From: Niebla homalea
Taxonomy: Eukaryota; Ascomycota; Lecanoromycetes; Lecanorales; Ramalinaceae
Length of the DNA: 64,000 bases
Direction: 5' to 3'
NCBI GenBank assembly: GCA_019925105.1
Contig: JAHGAU010000006.1
Span: forward strand, 1,240,001-1,304,000
The notes below the pieces were generated by a model. It did not search any database. It had not been told where the DNA came from and saw only the letters and a list, made by a program, of their open reading frames with translations. Within the stretch, counting starts at the first letter, position 1. Each line of letters opens with the position of its first letter. Below, in pieces: positions 11,483-22,391 of the stretch. The translations under genes were made by a program, and so were the position numbers.

Positions 11483-13291
11483 CAGACTCGTTGCTTCGGA
11501 GGGAGACCTCTTGACAAAGTAACATACCCGCCACTCCTGCAGATGGCGATGATTGTCCTAGCTTGACTCATTCCTGACGTTTGCCCAACAGGCTTAGCCG
11601 CCTCTCCTACAATTGCTTCTCTGACACGCCAGGCATTAACCCTGTTGGCTAGGTCTACCTTTAATGAGGCATCAAATTTCGCACAAGCTTCTGCGGTGCT
11701 CGATTCATGCTACCTCGTCTGCATAAGAAACAAGAACTCCATCTCCAAACCCCCTCAAGACCTTTCAATTGCCCACGCGTATTTTATCTTCCAAGGTCGC
11801 ATGTTCAAGCACACATCCAGGCCACTCTTCACAATGACCGATCGGGTCAAGGACTATCTCGGCGGAAAGGCATATGGATGGATCTGTAGGGACTTGAGAG
11901 GACCACGTAAGTAGTGTGGCACCACGTCCGAGTTGCAGCGTTGGGAACCGGAAGGGACTGTACTTTAACCCAAGTCCTGGTAAAGGAGACTCACAGGGTG
12001 CTTCAATAGCGAGCGGTCACTGCACAAAATCCGCAGGAAACAAGTTTTCCAGTGATTCACACGGACACCAGGTACAACGCAGACCCAGCAGGACTCCGGC
12101 TTAAATAATACAGATTGAAGGACAAGGCGCGTTGCGTGAAAGTCAGTCTTAGACATAGAAAGAGATATACTGAATGAGTCGCAAATGCCCCAATGAAGAA
12201 GGGTCGCCCAGAACTTAAACTCATTTCATCCGGAAACGCGGTCTTTCCTCGCTCGAATGTTGGTGAAACGATTTATCTCAACACCAGTATCACCTACCTA
12301 GTCTGCTGCCGTACCTACACCCTCATTCGCTATAAGCTCAGCCTGCAGGGATCCATGCCACCGAGCTCCCCTTATCTTGCTGTCCTCTTGACGGGCCTCT
12401 CAGACTTGGATTTTCTGTGACAGACTGTGTTCACACAATGACTATACAGAATTCGCGATGGGCCTCTGTCCTAAGCTTTTCACGCACATTCTGGGTGGAC
12501 ACTCACAATAGGGGCACGTCTGATAATCCTGCTAGACTCTGGAGATCTTCGAGGATCCTAATTTGACTCAACACACTTCAATAAGCAAATGTCGTCCCGT
12601 CTGAAAGACTTGAACCTCATACTCATGGTGAGTAGCTTCAGCGTATGTCTCGCTCGGCAGCGACAAACTTGTGCAACAATTCTAGAATATACAACATTTA
12701 CCAAGGTTGTCAGAGCACTGTAGTAGCAAGAGAGGGATCATTACAACGCATTTCGCCCAACATTATGGGTCAGTTAACTATGTCGAAGTCAACAATGGAG
12801 CTCAGAGTGATTTCCGTCTAGGCGAAAAGCCGACTGCGTGCGACTGCCACATGTGCGGCGAGCAATGATGGGAGAGCCGAACGCATGTTCGCTTGTCACT
12901 GTATCATCGCAACAGCAGTAGTAGTTTGGCTGTCGCGAGCCTTGTGGCATTCTGCCTTGCTTCACCCTGTGATCCAAAAGGAACCAAGAGCAAGATGAAA
13001 CTGGCTGAGCTTGCAGCTGAGAGGGTTTTTCGTTTCAGGGGCTGGATCCAAGCTAGCTATATTCCACCTTGTCCCCAATTCCCAAGGCGCCGGCGCCGGG
13101 AACCTGAAACCCTGCAGGCGCTGACGTCGTCTGGTGGAAAATATGCGCGTCATACAAACATCTCCATCGCTTGACAACTGGATTGCCCAATCTCTTAGCC
13201 AGAAACAGATCTCACTGTCGCTCTTGTTGCCTCTCTCGATAGCATCCTCTTCCTTCCTTCTACCATCCCTGCTTGACGAGCGACTTCGACA
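11483..13291. other. Gene-poor intergenic stretch
   Basis: About 1.8 kb with short ORFs only. A start-like exon ATG at 12589 is followed after 13 codons by GTGAGT, but I could not find a coding continuation. The 200 bp before 13292 are pyrimidine-rich and fit the promoter and 5' UTR of the TMEM205-like gene. Confidence 0.4.
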
Positions 13292-14045
13292 ATGTCCTCC
13301 CTCTCCACCTTCGCCAACCCGGCCCCCTACCACATCCTCAGGTACTGTGCCCCAACATCCACTTGCATCTCACTTGAAAAAAGCCTTCTTCCGGCCCCCA
13401 TAAACCCCGTCACTCCTCTCTGGCATTCTCACACCCTTCGAGACCCCCCCTTACTGATTAAAACCCCCTTGCTTCCATAGCTACGGCACCCTCCTCGGCA
13501 CTACCCTTTACCAATCCTTCGTCAACGGGATTGTCTCCTACCGCGCCCTGCCGCGCCCCCAATTCGCCACCCTGCAAGCCCAACTCACGCCCGTCTACTT
13601 CGCCATCCAGACCGCTCTCCCCGTCATCATGGCGCTGACCTATCCCGGGCGTCGCCCTCCTTCCTCATCACCCCTTCTCAGCCCTACCAGCTCCTCCTCC
13701 TCCTTCTCTCCGTCATCATCATCATCATCATCTCAAGGCGGCATCTTCGGCGTGCTGGCCCCGGAGAACAGATCCACGGTTTTGGCGCCGATGCTGGGCA
13801 TGTTCGTCACCGCGGCGGTCAATTGGGCCTACCTCGGCCCCGTCACGACGCGGATCATGAAGGAGAGGAAGCATCAGGAGACGAGGGATGGGAAGAAGTA
13901 TCACGATCCGGGGGAGCAGAGTCAGGCGATGAAAGCGTTGAATGGGCGGTTTGCACGACTGCATGGGCTGAGTGCGGCGATCAATCTGGTGGGAGCAGGG
14001 GTGATGGTTTGGTATGGGGGGTTATTGGCGGAGCGGCTGGTATAA
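13292..14045 (+). CDS. TMEM205-like (DUF4149) membrane protein
   Basis: Two exons, 13292-13341 and 13481-14045, give 615 nt (204 aa). The acceptor TTCCATAG restores the family string YHILSYGTLLGTTLYQSF. Hydrophobic helices cover about residues 14-38, 55-72, 110-135 and 175-200, the four-helix arrangement of the DUF4149/TMEM205 family. A low-complexity Ser-rich loop (residues 74-100, with TCATCATC runs) sits between helices 2 and 3. An Arg/Lys-rich cytosolic loop (MKERKHQETRDGKKY) precedes the last helix. The biochemical function in fungi is unknown. The first exon is only 50 nt. Confidence 0.85.
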
Positions 14046-14303
14046 GAAGGGATGGGATTGAAGGGTGAGGAAGGGGCAGAACATGTACATAGCGGCAAGC
14101 TAGAGTCGAGATAGAAGGAATTGACTTGCTCAAATGCTTGACAAGCTTCATGGACCGTGTTCTCCCAAAAAGCCAAGTATAGGCGTCATTAAGTGAATAA
14201 ACCATCTCATTGTAGGCTACTTTGTGGGGTATCTCTCTATCGCAATGGAATCATGAGCACCAGGCTCTGAAAGCCGCTGAACAAACGCTGGGGACCACAC
14301 CCC

Positions 14304-16360
14304 CTATTCCCCCTTGGTCCAGCCCACCACAGTCATGCCCACGGCGGCGACAAAGCCTTCGTACCTGTCGCCATCCTCTGTGAAGAGGCCACAGTGCGCA
14401 CCGACCTCATCGACTCCAGGCATGTAAACACGGACCCAGCAAGGGTCAAACTCCCCATTTGGCCCCTTGGCCAGGCGGCAGAACTTCCTATCGCGAGGAG
14501 GCTTCTCCTCCACCGGCTGCTCTACCCTCCCCTTCCCCTTCGCCTCCATCTCTACCTCCTCATCCGAGCCAAAGGCGGCCAGCGTTACCACTCTGCCCTC
14601 CGGGGCTTTGGCTTCCTCCGCCTTGGTCTTGGCTGCCATTGCGCTTCGCTTGGCTTCAGCCTTCTGGGCTTTTGCCCTCTCCTTCTCCTCCTTCTTCGCC
14701 TCCTTCTCGGCCGCTTTGACGGCGTCCTTCTCCCACTTTACGACGAACTTCTGCCGAGCCTTGATGGCAGTGTCACGATCCTTGACAAGACGCTGGTACG
14801 CCTTGGCTTGGCGTTGATTCTGCTGCTCGGCGAATTTCCTCTCCTTTGGGTCGTCAGACGCTGAGACGAATGGCTCTGGCTCTATCGGGAGAGCCGGAAT
14901 AGGTGGCAGCCGAGACTCTGCTTCGTATCTTGGAGAATTGATAGATTCCACAGAGCGGCTGGTTATTGGCCGACTAATGACGCCATATTGGTCCTGGATA
15001 GCCTCTGATTCGGCCTCTTCGGGCCGAGGATCGTTCAATTCAGCTAATCTTTCCGACGAGGATGCGGTTGACATGCTCCGGGGTCGTGATAGGCCGGACG
15101 CTTCCGCCGCAGTAGCATCCTGCATCGTCAAGTGGTCGAGTTCCGTTCTCAAGTCGTTCTCGTCCTTCACCTCGGTAGCAGCGGATGCCTGCAGCCTCTG
15201 CTTCTTGGGTCTGCCGGTACTTGCGGTGTAGAAGTTGACGAAACGGACCCTCTCAGACGATTGGATTTCCTCTAAATCTCTGACACGTTGGTAGCGTTGT
15301 TTCAGGGCTACAAAGTCTGCCATGGCTGCCCCAAAGTCCCAGTGGGATTTGATCATGGTTTGTGTAGCACGAGCTAAGTTGCTCGAATGTTTGCTCATGA
15401 AATGGAAGGCATTGGAGAAACCTGATCGTTCAGGAAGGACGACATCGTTAGGAAAAGCAGGGTCATAATTAGGATCGTGGTCAGGGACTGTGAGCGTTGT
15501 AGATGGGAAATACCCTGCTTCTTGCGAGGCAGTCCGACTATGTTGGAATACGTTTGAGCCGCCCGTGAAATCCCCAGGCTCAATGTTTGGAGTGTGTAAG
15601 CGACTTGATGTGGGAGTATCCAATTGCTGACCTCGGTTTTGTGTAGAGCTGGCTTCTGTTCTGGGATTGGGAGGTTGGGAAGCAGGGCTAAAGATACTCT
15701 GAATACCACTTGCAATAACTCCTTGATGCAGGCCAAGGAAAGGCGTATCGAGATTGATGGTGCCCAGGATCCGATGTCTGAATTGCCCCATGCTGTCCGT
15801 GGCATCTGTGCCCAAAAGTACAACTTCAGCTGATAGGATACCTCCCATGCTATGACCGATTAAGATAATGTCGGTACTTGGAGATTCATGTGGGCGTAGC
15901 CTGACAACATTAGTGTCCAAATTGAGTTTAAGGAATTCTAGAACAAGCAGATCATTATGCAATGGGAACATTCATGGGTCAGGTAACGTCCACCAGGGAC
16001 GAGGGGTACTCACCAATCACTAAAATGCTGAGTCACTTCCTCGATCTTGTTCTTCGTTCTGTATCTGGGGTAAATCTTGGTGTATACAACATGACTTGAG
16101 CTCAGACTGGCAGTGACAAGGTCATGGACGTGTCTTGGAAATCTTTGAAAGCTCGTCACATTGCCCATGAAGCCATGAATGTAAATCAAGAGCAGATTCC
16201 GCTTTCCTGACGTGGGCGGGGAAGCTGTAGGAAAAGGTGAAGTAGCGGAAATCAGGTATGTCGAACGAGAGTCCTCGGCTAACCCTGAGCTTGGTAAAAG
16301 CTGATCAGAATCCTGCATATCGTCCACCTCGGAATACGGGGGAGGTGGAGACAAGCTCAT
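14304..16360 (-). CDS. Alpha/beta-hydrolase (DUF676/lipase-like) with charged C-terminal coiled coil
   Basis: Exons 16360-16014 and 15900-14304 give 1944 nt (647 aa); joining at TG|G restores HFSDWLRPHESP. The N-terminal half is a serine hydrolase fold: beta strand and oxyanion loop LLLIYIHGFMGN, then nucleophile elbow IILIGHSMGG, followed by NLDTPFLGLH. The substrate is unknown; DUF676-type proteins are often annotated as lipases or acyl esterases. The middle is disordered. Residues about 480-560 form a Lys/Glu/Ala-rich coiled coil, and the last 80 residues include a conserved-looking FCRLAKGPNGEFDPCWVRV segment. No signal peptide is seen, so it is probably intracellular. It is convergent with the upstream plus-strand gene. 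Confidence 0.82.
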
Positions 16361-17904
16361 GCTTTCGGTAGGGCAGCCGTCTAGGCTGGAAAGCCCAAAA
16401 AGGCTACTGTGCGTTCAGGCGTGACTTCCCCATCCAGATTGACAAGTCTCACGTGGCACTTGGAGATGAGGTGTCGGGCCTGACAGACAGAGAGGAGCTC
16501 GAATAATTCAATAAGTCGTGCCGGCTCGGTGTGTGGACCAATCGCGTCGCTGTGGGAATAGGGAAGTCGCTCCGATATCCTCGCCCCTTGTGGTGGTGCT
16601 TGGACTAATCTGATGATCTCTCAGGAAAGTTCTCAAATGTCTCAGTGTGCTCTCGGTCAGGGCTGTTCTAGGCAAGTCGATAAACAAATCTCAGACTAAA
16701 AAGCTCTAAAGTAGGGTCATGTACAACAAAGCGGTTGTGGCTGCACGATCTGAATAAGCATTTCGTGGGGAAGCACTAGAAGCAACGTCACGGATGCCGT
16801 AGTCTTCTAGCTTTTTCGGTATCGTCGGCAAGAGATGCAAGGTTGGGAAACTTGGGATCTGCTTGATGCCTTGATGCGAAATGAACCACTGGGCTCGGCT
16901 GCTCGGGATAAATCTCCACCAATTGAGGGTTCGCCAGGTCACCAATTCACTGGACGATCCCACAGCCTACAGCAGAGTAGAACAGAACAGGATAGGTTAC
17001 ACTGACACACCGCCCTCATACAGCCAATCAAAGGAAATTGGCCCCTCTTTTCCCTCTTTTGAATCGATTCATAGGACTTCAAGACTTGGCTTAGGTCGAA
17101 TGGTAGGGGAACGTGGAGGTGGATACGAAAATATCGTTGATGAGTGATGACTGATGAGTCTCTCCTCATTTCCTTCAGCGGCTATTCTGCAATTGGAAGG
17201 TCTTCATTTCCATCTTCAAGAAGCATCCACAACATTTTCATCATCTCACCCCGTTCCTGGTGTCCGCATGACTCTAGCGCTGTAGAGCAAGCAGCAGCAA
17301 AATTGCAAATTTCTGCCGAGTACCCCCTTTCCCTCTCTCAAGCCCGAGGGCCGTCTTCTGAGGACTGAGGATGGTAAGCATGTTCGTGCTCATCCAATGA
17401 GGGACGAGCTGCCCCCGCATTTGTTAGATTGCTAAGATACGATTGAATCATGTCCGATTGATCTTCTTGTCATGCGTCATACTCTTTCACCGTCAAGCAT
17501 AAGCAAACACGCGAGGCTTGACCGTCAGGTCGAGAAGGAGAAGGGCAAGAGAGAGAGTAGAGAGAAAGGCATATTGAAGGATTTGATGCCAATTGTTTCC
17601 GTTGCAGGTTTCATCAATTTCCAACGCCCCAACGCATGCATGCTGCATGGCTCATTTGCTCAAGGATCAGGCATGGAAATCAAAATCCTTCGTTAAGATC
17701 TGCATGCTAACAAGGGTCGATGAAGCTTAATTGTGGCGCGCTATTACGCATCAGCACTGCCATCAGAGTTGGCGGACAGCTTGATACGTCTGCAGCATCG
17801 TACTCAAACGTGGCCACCCTCCTGACCACCACAGAGCGCTAAACAGATGCAGAAGCTGCTTTCATGTCCGGTCCGTGTGCCTGATTACTGTCTGCTCCCT
17901 CCTG
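16361..17904. other. Long intergenic region upstream of glutaminase
   Basis: About 1.5 kb between two divergently transcribed genes. The short ORFs look like noise. The length is typical of a regulated fungal promoter. Confidence 0.4.
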
Positions 17905-17913
17905 TATATATAT
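17905..17913 (+). promoter_or_regulatory. Candidate TATA box of glutaminase
   Basis: TATATATAT lies 59 bp upstream of the glutaminase ATG in a C/T-rich context. Position and composition fit a fungal TATA element; it has not been tested. Confidence 0.45.
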
Positions 17914-17971
17914 CTCACCTGCATGCCTTCCAAATGTGCTCTCTTCACTTTCTTCAAGCCCAGGCCCCAAA

Positions 17972-20524
17972 ATGTTATCCGTTTGCCACCTGCTCGCCTT
18001 CGCTGGCGCAGTTCGACTTGCTCTATCTGCTTCAACTTTCTCCCCTGCCCGGCCCCCTGCAATCCCACTTGCTGTGAAGTCGCCTTATGTAAGTTGTTGG
18101 CAACAGGCAGGTAGCAGTACCGAAGAGGGAGGACCTGGTAATGGTGGCTATCTTGCTGGAGAATGGCCGACCTTCTGGACGTGAGTCATAGCCGCTGGAC
18201 TTCTTACTTTGATACTGACGAGTTCACACAGAGGAGGAATCCTGGGCTGGACTGGACTTATCCGGGTCGACAACCAAGTCTATACTTGGTTGGGGGCGCC
18301 AGATCCCCTGCCCACGGCCGTCACTCAGACTTCGTACGAGTATACGTCGACAAGGAGTTCCTTCACCATGAGCGTAGCCGACACTGTCACAATGAACATC
18401 ACTTTTCTCTCCCCTGTCTTCCCAACCGACTTGAAGCGACAATCATTGCCCTTCTCATATTTGGACGTGACTGTGTCTTCAATGGATGGAGCTACTCATG
18501 ACGTTCAGCTCTATACTGACATCACTGCTGGTAAGACAGCGTCTAGCATCCATTGCTCCTGATCGCTTGCTGATTGGACTTACTCAGAATGGGTGTCTGG
18601 TGATCGTTCTGCCGTTGCAGAGTGGCAATATGGCGTCGAGCCTACAGCCGCTCCAAGCACAACCTCCCGTATTCGTAGGGCAATCTCTCCCTCGACAAAT
18701 CCAATTAGGCAGGCCGCTTCTGATGGCATTGCGTACCACCAGATCTATAGACAGACTCAGCTTGCGTTTTCGGAAGTGCTAGACCAGACCGAGTATGGCA
18801 ACTTCTACTATGCCACAGACGACTCAGCGGATCTGACATTCCAATCCGGAGTGGACGTCGACGTTCGTGCCCAATTCACTACCAACGGAGTCCTTGCAAA
18901 TAGCAAGGACACCAACTTCAGGGCCATCAACGACAATTATCCCACTTTTGCCTTTGCTGTGAATCTCGGGGACGTCAGCTCGGCCCCCGTAAGCACACTG
19001 TTCACGATTGGTCTTGCCCAAGAGCAAGCTGTCCAATTCGATGGAGCACAGGGCACCACGACCGTACCATCGCTATGGACAAGCTACTACTCTTCAGATC
19101 TTGCCGCGCTCTCTTTCTTCCACACAGATTTCGAGACTGCGGCCGGCTTGACCACGACCTTTGACAACCAGGTGGCAGGGGACGCAAACGGTGCTGGTGG
19201 AGCCGACTATGTGACGATTACTTCACTCGCTGTTCGCCAGGCATTTGGTGCTACATTCCTGACAGGGACTCCAGACACTCCTTACCTCTTCTTGAAGGAG
19301 ATCAGCTCAGACGGTAACGTCAACACGGTGGATGTCATCTTCCCTTCGCACCCAATCTGGCTCTACACCAATCCCCAGCTACTCAAGCTGCTCCTGGACC
19401 CTCTGTTCATCAACCAGGAGTCTGGACAATACCCCAACATGTACTCCATGCACGACGTCGGTACTCACTACCCCAACGCTACAGGCCACCCTGACGGCAT
19501 GGATGAGATGCAACCCCTGGAGGAATGCGGCAATATGCTGATCATGACCTTGGCGTACGCCCAACGAGCCAACGATAACGCCTATCTCTCTCAACACTAC
19601 AACATTCTGAACCAATGGACCCAGTATCTGATCGAGGAAGCCCTGATCCCGGCAAACCAGATCTCCACGGACGACTTCGCCGGCTCGCTCGCCAACCAGA
19701 CCAACCTCGCCCTCAAGGGGATCATCGGCATCGGCGCCATGGCCAAGATCGCCAACATCACTGGCCATACCGCCGACGCCACCAATTACACCAACATCGC
19801 CCAGGAGTATATCACTGAATGGCAGGTCCTGGGTATCGCGCATGATGCCGATCCGCCCCACACCACCTTGGCATACGGGATGAATAACACGTACGGGGAC
19901 CTGTACAATCTGTATGGGGATCTGGAGTTGGGCCTGGGCTTGGTGCCGCAGAGTGTGTACGAGATGCAGAGCAACTTCTACCCGACCATCAATGAGAAGT
20001 ATGGGATCGTGCTGGATACGAGGCATGATTATGTGAAGAGTGCGTCCCTGTTCTGATCTGGTTGATTCTCTCAGCTCAGTCTTCACCCTGTTTTTTTGCC
20101 CTGCTCTCCTCCCCCCCACCCCTTTCACCATTCAATCTTGCTGGGGGTCCCCTGCCTTAGCTCTTTGACTGCTACTTCCCTTCCCATCCTCCGGACACCA
20201 CGCTGACTCCAGTGCACCCTCTCCAGACGATGAAATGTTGCTAGCAGCAGCGACCTGCGCCAAATCCACCGCCAACACCCTCATCAGCGACGTCGCCGCC
20301 TTCATCAACGAGACCCCCACAAACCGTGCGCTGACGGACCTGTATCTCGGGATGGACGGAACGTAAGCGCCCCCCCCACCCCTTCCTTTTCTTCTTGCCA
20401 CCCTTTCCCTTCGATACCGCTGGCTGGTAGAATGCTGACCGTTCGTCGTAGCTACCCCGACGGCCTGACCTTCACCGCTCGTCCTACAGTTGGCGGGTTC
20501 TTCTCGCTGCTTGCGCTGTCGTAG
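17972..20524 (+). CDS. gtaA: Secreted glutaminase A (GtaA family)
   Basis: Hydrolyses extracellular L-glutamine to glutamate and ammonia. Five exons are inferred: 17972-18180, 18232-18530, 18588-20039, 20227-20362 and 20452-20524. They sum to 2169 nt (722 aa). The N-terminus MLSVCHLLAFAGAVRLALSA is a signal peptide, followed directly by the family start FSPARPPAIPLAVKSPY. Typical GtaA strings follow: GWTGLIRVDN, YCHQ-like AYHQIYRQTQLAFSE, MHDVGTHYPNATGH and the acidic GMDEMQPLEECGNM. The family's C-terminus (FINETPTNRALTDLY, then FTARPTVGGFFSLL) appears only after splicing exons 3-5. The intron at 20040-20226 is long (187 nt) with donor GTGCGT. Many N-x-S/T sites suggest glycosylation. It is likely nitrogen- or pH-regulated in fungi, but nothing in the sequence proves that. 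Confidence 0.93.
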
Positions 20525-20652
20525 GGGGGCCTTCTAGTGGATGATGGGAATCAGTATGCATGTAAACGACTATGATGAATGAGCTTTTGGATCGAAAACG
20601 CTGTAATGATTTGAAGTTTTGGTTTGGATAATTAAGTAGCTTGGCTTCATGT

Positions 20653-20673
20653 GTATATATATGTATATATATA
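20653..20673. repeat. TA-rich microsatellite in glutaminase 3' region
   Basis: TATATATATGTATATATATA about 130 bp after the glutaminase stop. It may act in 3'-end formation (TATATA efficiency elements) or be neutral. Confidence 0.55.
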
Positions 20674-20735
20674 ACTTCCTTTCCGTGATCCATACCATTA
20701 TGTTTTTCTCCGTGTTGTAACCGTGCCTGTGACAG

Positions 20736-21090
20736 TTCTCCCGTGCTCCACTCTCTGTCCCGGAGGACGACGCCATTCCGGATCTAACTAGTTCAGAGTC
20801 CCCGGTTCAGAGCGTACAAAGTTGGGGTGAGGTGGATGATGAGGTGGTGGTGGAACGGGTCGAGGAGATGGCTGAAGGGAATCAACCACATCTCGTTCGC
20901 ATGTCTCTCCTGTGAGTTCTACCCTTGTTCCTGGCGAGGTCCGTGAGGCTGCTAGAGCCAGCCACTAGCGATTCGTCAGGCCTGTGTGAACAGTGAGATG
21001 TGGGAGCGGCTCAAGAGTCGGTACCTTGGGATCGGCTTCTGGCATTATCCTGGACCCTTGGGGTTAAGGGGGGGAAAGAACCGGGAGTAG
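20736..21090 (+). pseudogene. Orphan exon pair, gene remnant of unknown family
   Basis: An open segment at 20736-20911 is flanked by an acceptor (CCTGTGACAG) and a strong donor (GTGAGT). Joined to 20994-21090 behind AACAG, it reads on in frame to a TAG. The predicted peptide is acidic and natural-looking (PEDDAIPDLTSSES, then WGEVDDEVVVERVEEMAEG, then LLEMWERLKSRY). No start codon or 5' exon is visible in the 200 bp left before the glutaminase gene. I do not recognise a family. It could be the 3' end of a gene lost by rearrangement, or a coincidence. The second exon enters the decayed repeat described next. Confidence 0.3.
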
Positions 21091-21800
21091 ATCCTAGGAC
21101 TGTCCAGAAGAGGAGGAGCATTCTTGGAACAACCCAGACTCGCTCGTTGAGCTGAAGTAGCAGTGATTCTGTAAGGGGACGGGTTTCGGATGGTCCAGCA
21201 TTTAGATCCGAGAACCAGCTCGAGGTGTCGGGACCGGCTTTCAGAGAGCTTCCGTTCAAGACAGAATCATCGGATGAAAAGAGGACTAATGCTCCTTGCC
21301 CTGGGATAGCCGCGGTTGTTCACAGACAAGTGTGTAGGAGCACCTGAGTGTCGACAACTTGGGCTGGCTCGCCGGCTCTAACATGGCCTCTGGGTGGGTT
21401 ACTTGAGCCTCTGTGAGTGATATCGACACAGAGCGAGCAAGGCTCCAATTGCTCATTGAGTCAGAACCGGCGTGGACGTGTACAGTGGGGGTGGTGTAGG
21501 AGCGCCTGCCAGCATCTTGGGTTCGGTCTCCGCCATCGTGATTGACTTTCTGGGGGATACTGGGACTTTCCGGAAAGTTAGAATAGGAGTCTAGACAGAG
21601 CACAATCGCTGTTTGAGTCAGGAAAGGCGTGGTTGTCCTTGATAGAGGCCTAAGAGCGCCTGAAGGCTGGGATCTGGGGATCAGCTCTCAGCGTTTCTTG
21701 GGGCTTTCAAAAGGATATTGAGGCAATCCGGAAGGTCACTAGCACCTTCCGAACAGTGTCATATCGCCCGTTGAGCCAGGATGGATGTGGTTGAACAGGG
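21007..21800. repeat. Decayed tandem repeat, about five units of ~160 bp
   Basis: Units begin near 21007, 21172, 21330, 21497 and 21650. The last three share a head of the form TAGGAGCGCCTG. Most share a tail of the form GCTCGTTGAGTCAG-A-GGCGTGG. Divergence is high and stops occur in most frames. On the minus strand two units give a ~52-residue periodicity over 21286-21603. The period, 159-165 bp, is near a multiple of three, so a coding origin is possible. I aligned these by eye only. Confidence 0.5.
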
Positions 21801-22391
21801 AAAGGGGGTCGGTCAATAATGACGAGGCCGCGAAAAACGCGTAAATATCACCAATTCGGGAAGGCGAAGGCTTTTTTAGAAGATGGCTTTTCTTTATTAC
21901 TTTGAACTTATCGAAGAACAATAGAGCTTTGAGACAGCTACCTTTTTACGGATGCTTGCCAATCTCTAGCTACTATACATACGTTCTAATGCCAAGAAGC
22001 CATCTTCCAATGCAATCCCAGTATCCTAGCTGTTCCCTGGGCCCAAATATGACAAGAATTACAACGACAGGCAACGAGGCCGCCAGCCAAACCCGGATGG
22101 TAAAGGCCTACCTCTGCAGAACTGATCACCGCCTACTTTCATTACCTCCCCTCCTTCGTCAGGCACATTAGAGCATCAATGGACGAGAAGATCGCTTTGT
22201 ACAGCCGGGGCGGTCGCCGCTTTCGTGTAGGAAGAAATGCCTGATATCCTTCCGCTGGTTCTAGAGATCAATTATGGACAGAACGTTGGTGGCGTTTCAC
22301 CACGTGTGGATGTTGTGTGAAAAGGACAAAAATCGGAACTATGGGTAAATATAGACAGACGAATTGAAGACGGCCCTATTGTAGAGACATT
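21801..22391. other. Non-coding stretch downstream of a membrane-protein gene
   Basis: A/T-richer DNA with no supported ORF. It probably contains the 3' UTR of the minus-strand gene ending at 22392. Confidence 0.4.

Noticed and set aside
12589..12640. Start-like exon (ATG, 13 codons, GTGAGT)
   Set aside because: No coding sequence in any frame follows a plausible acceptor downstream.
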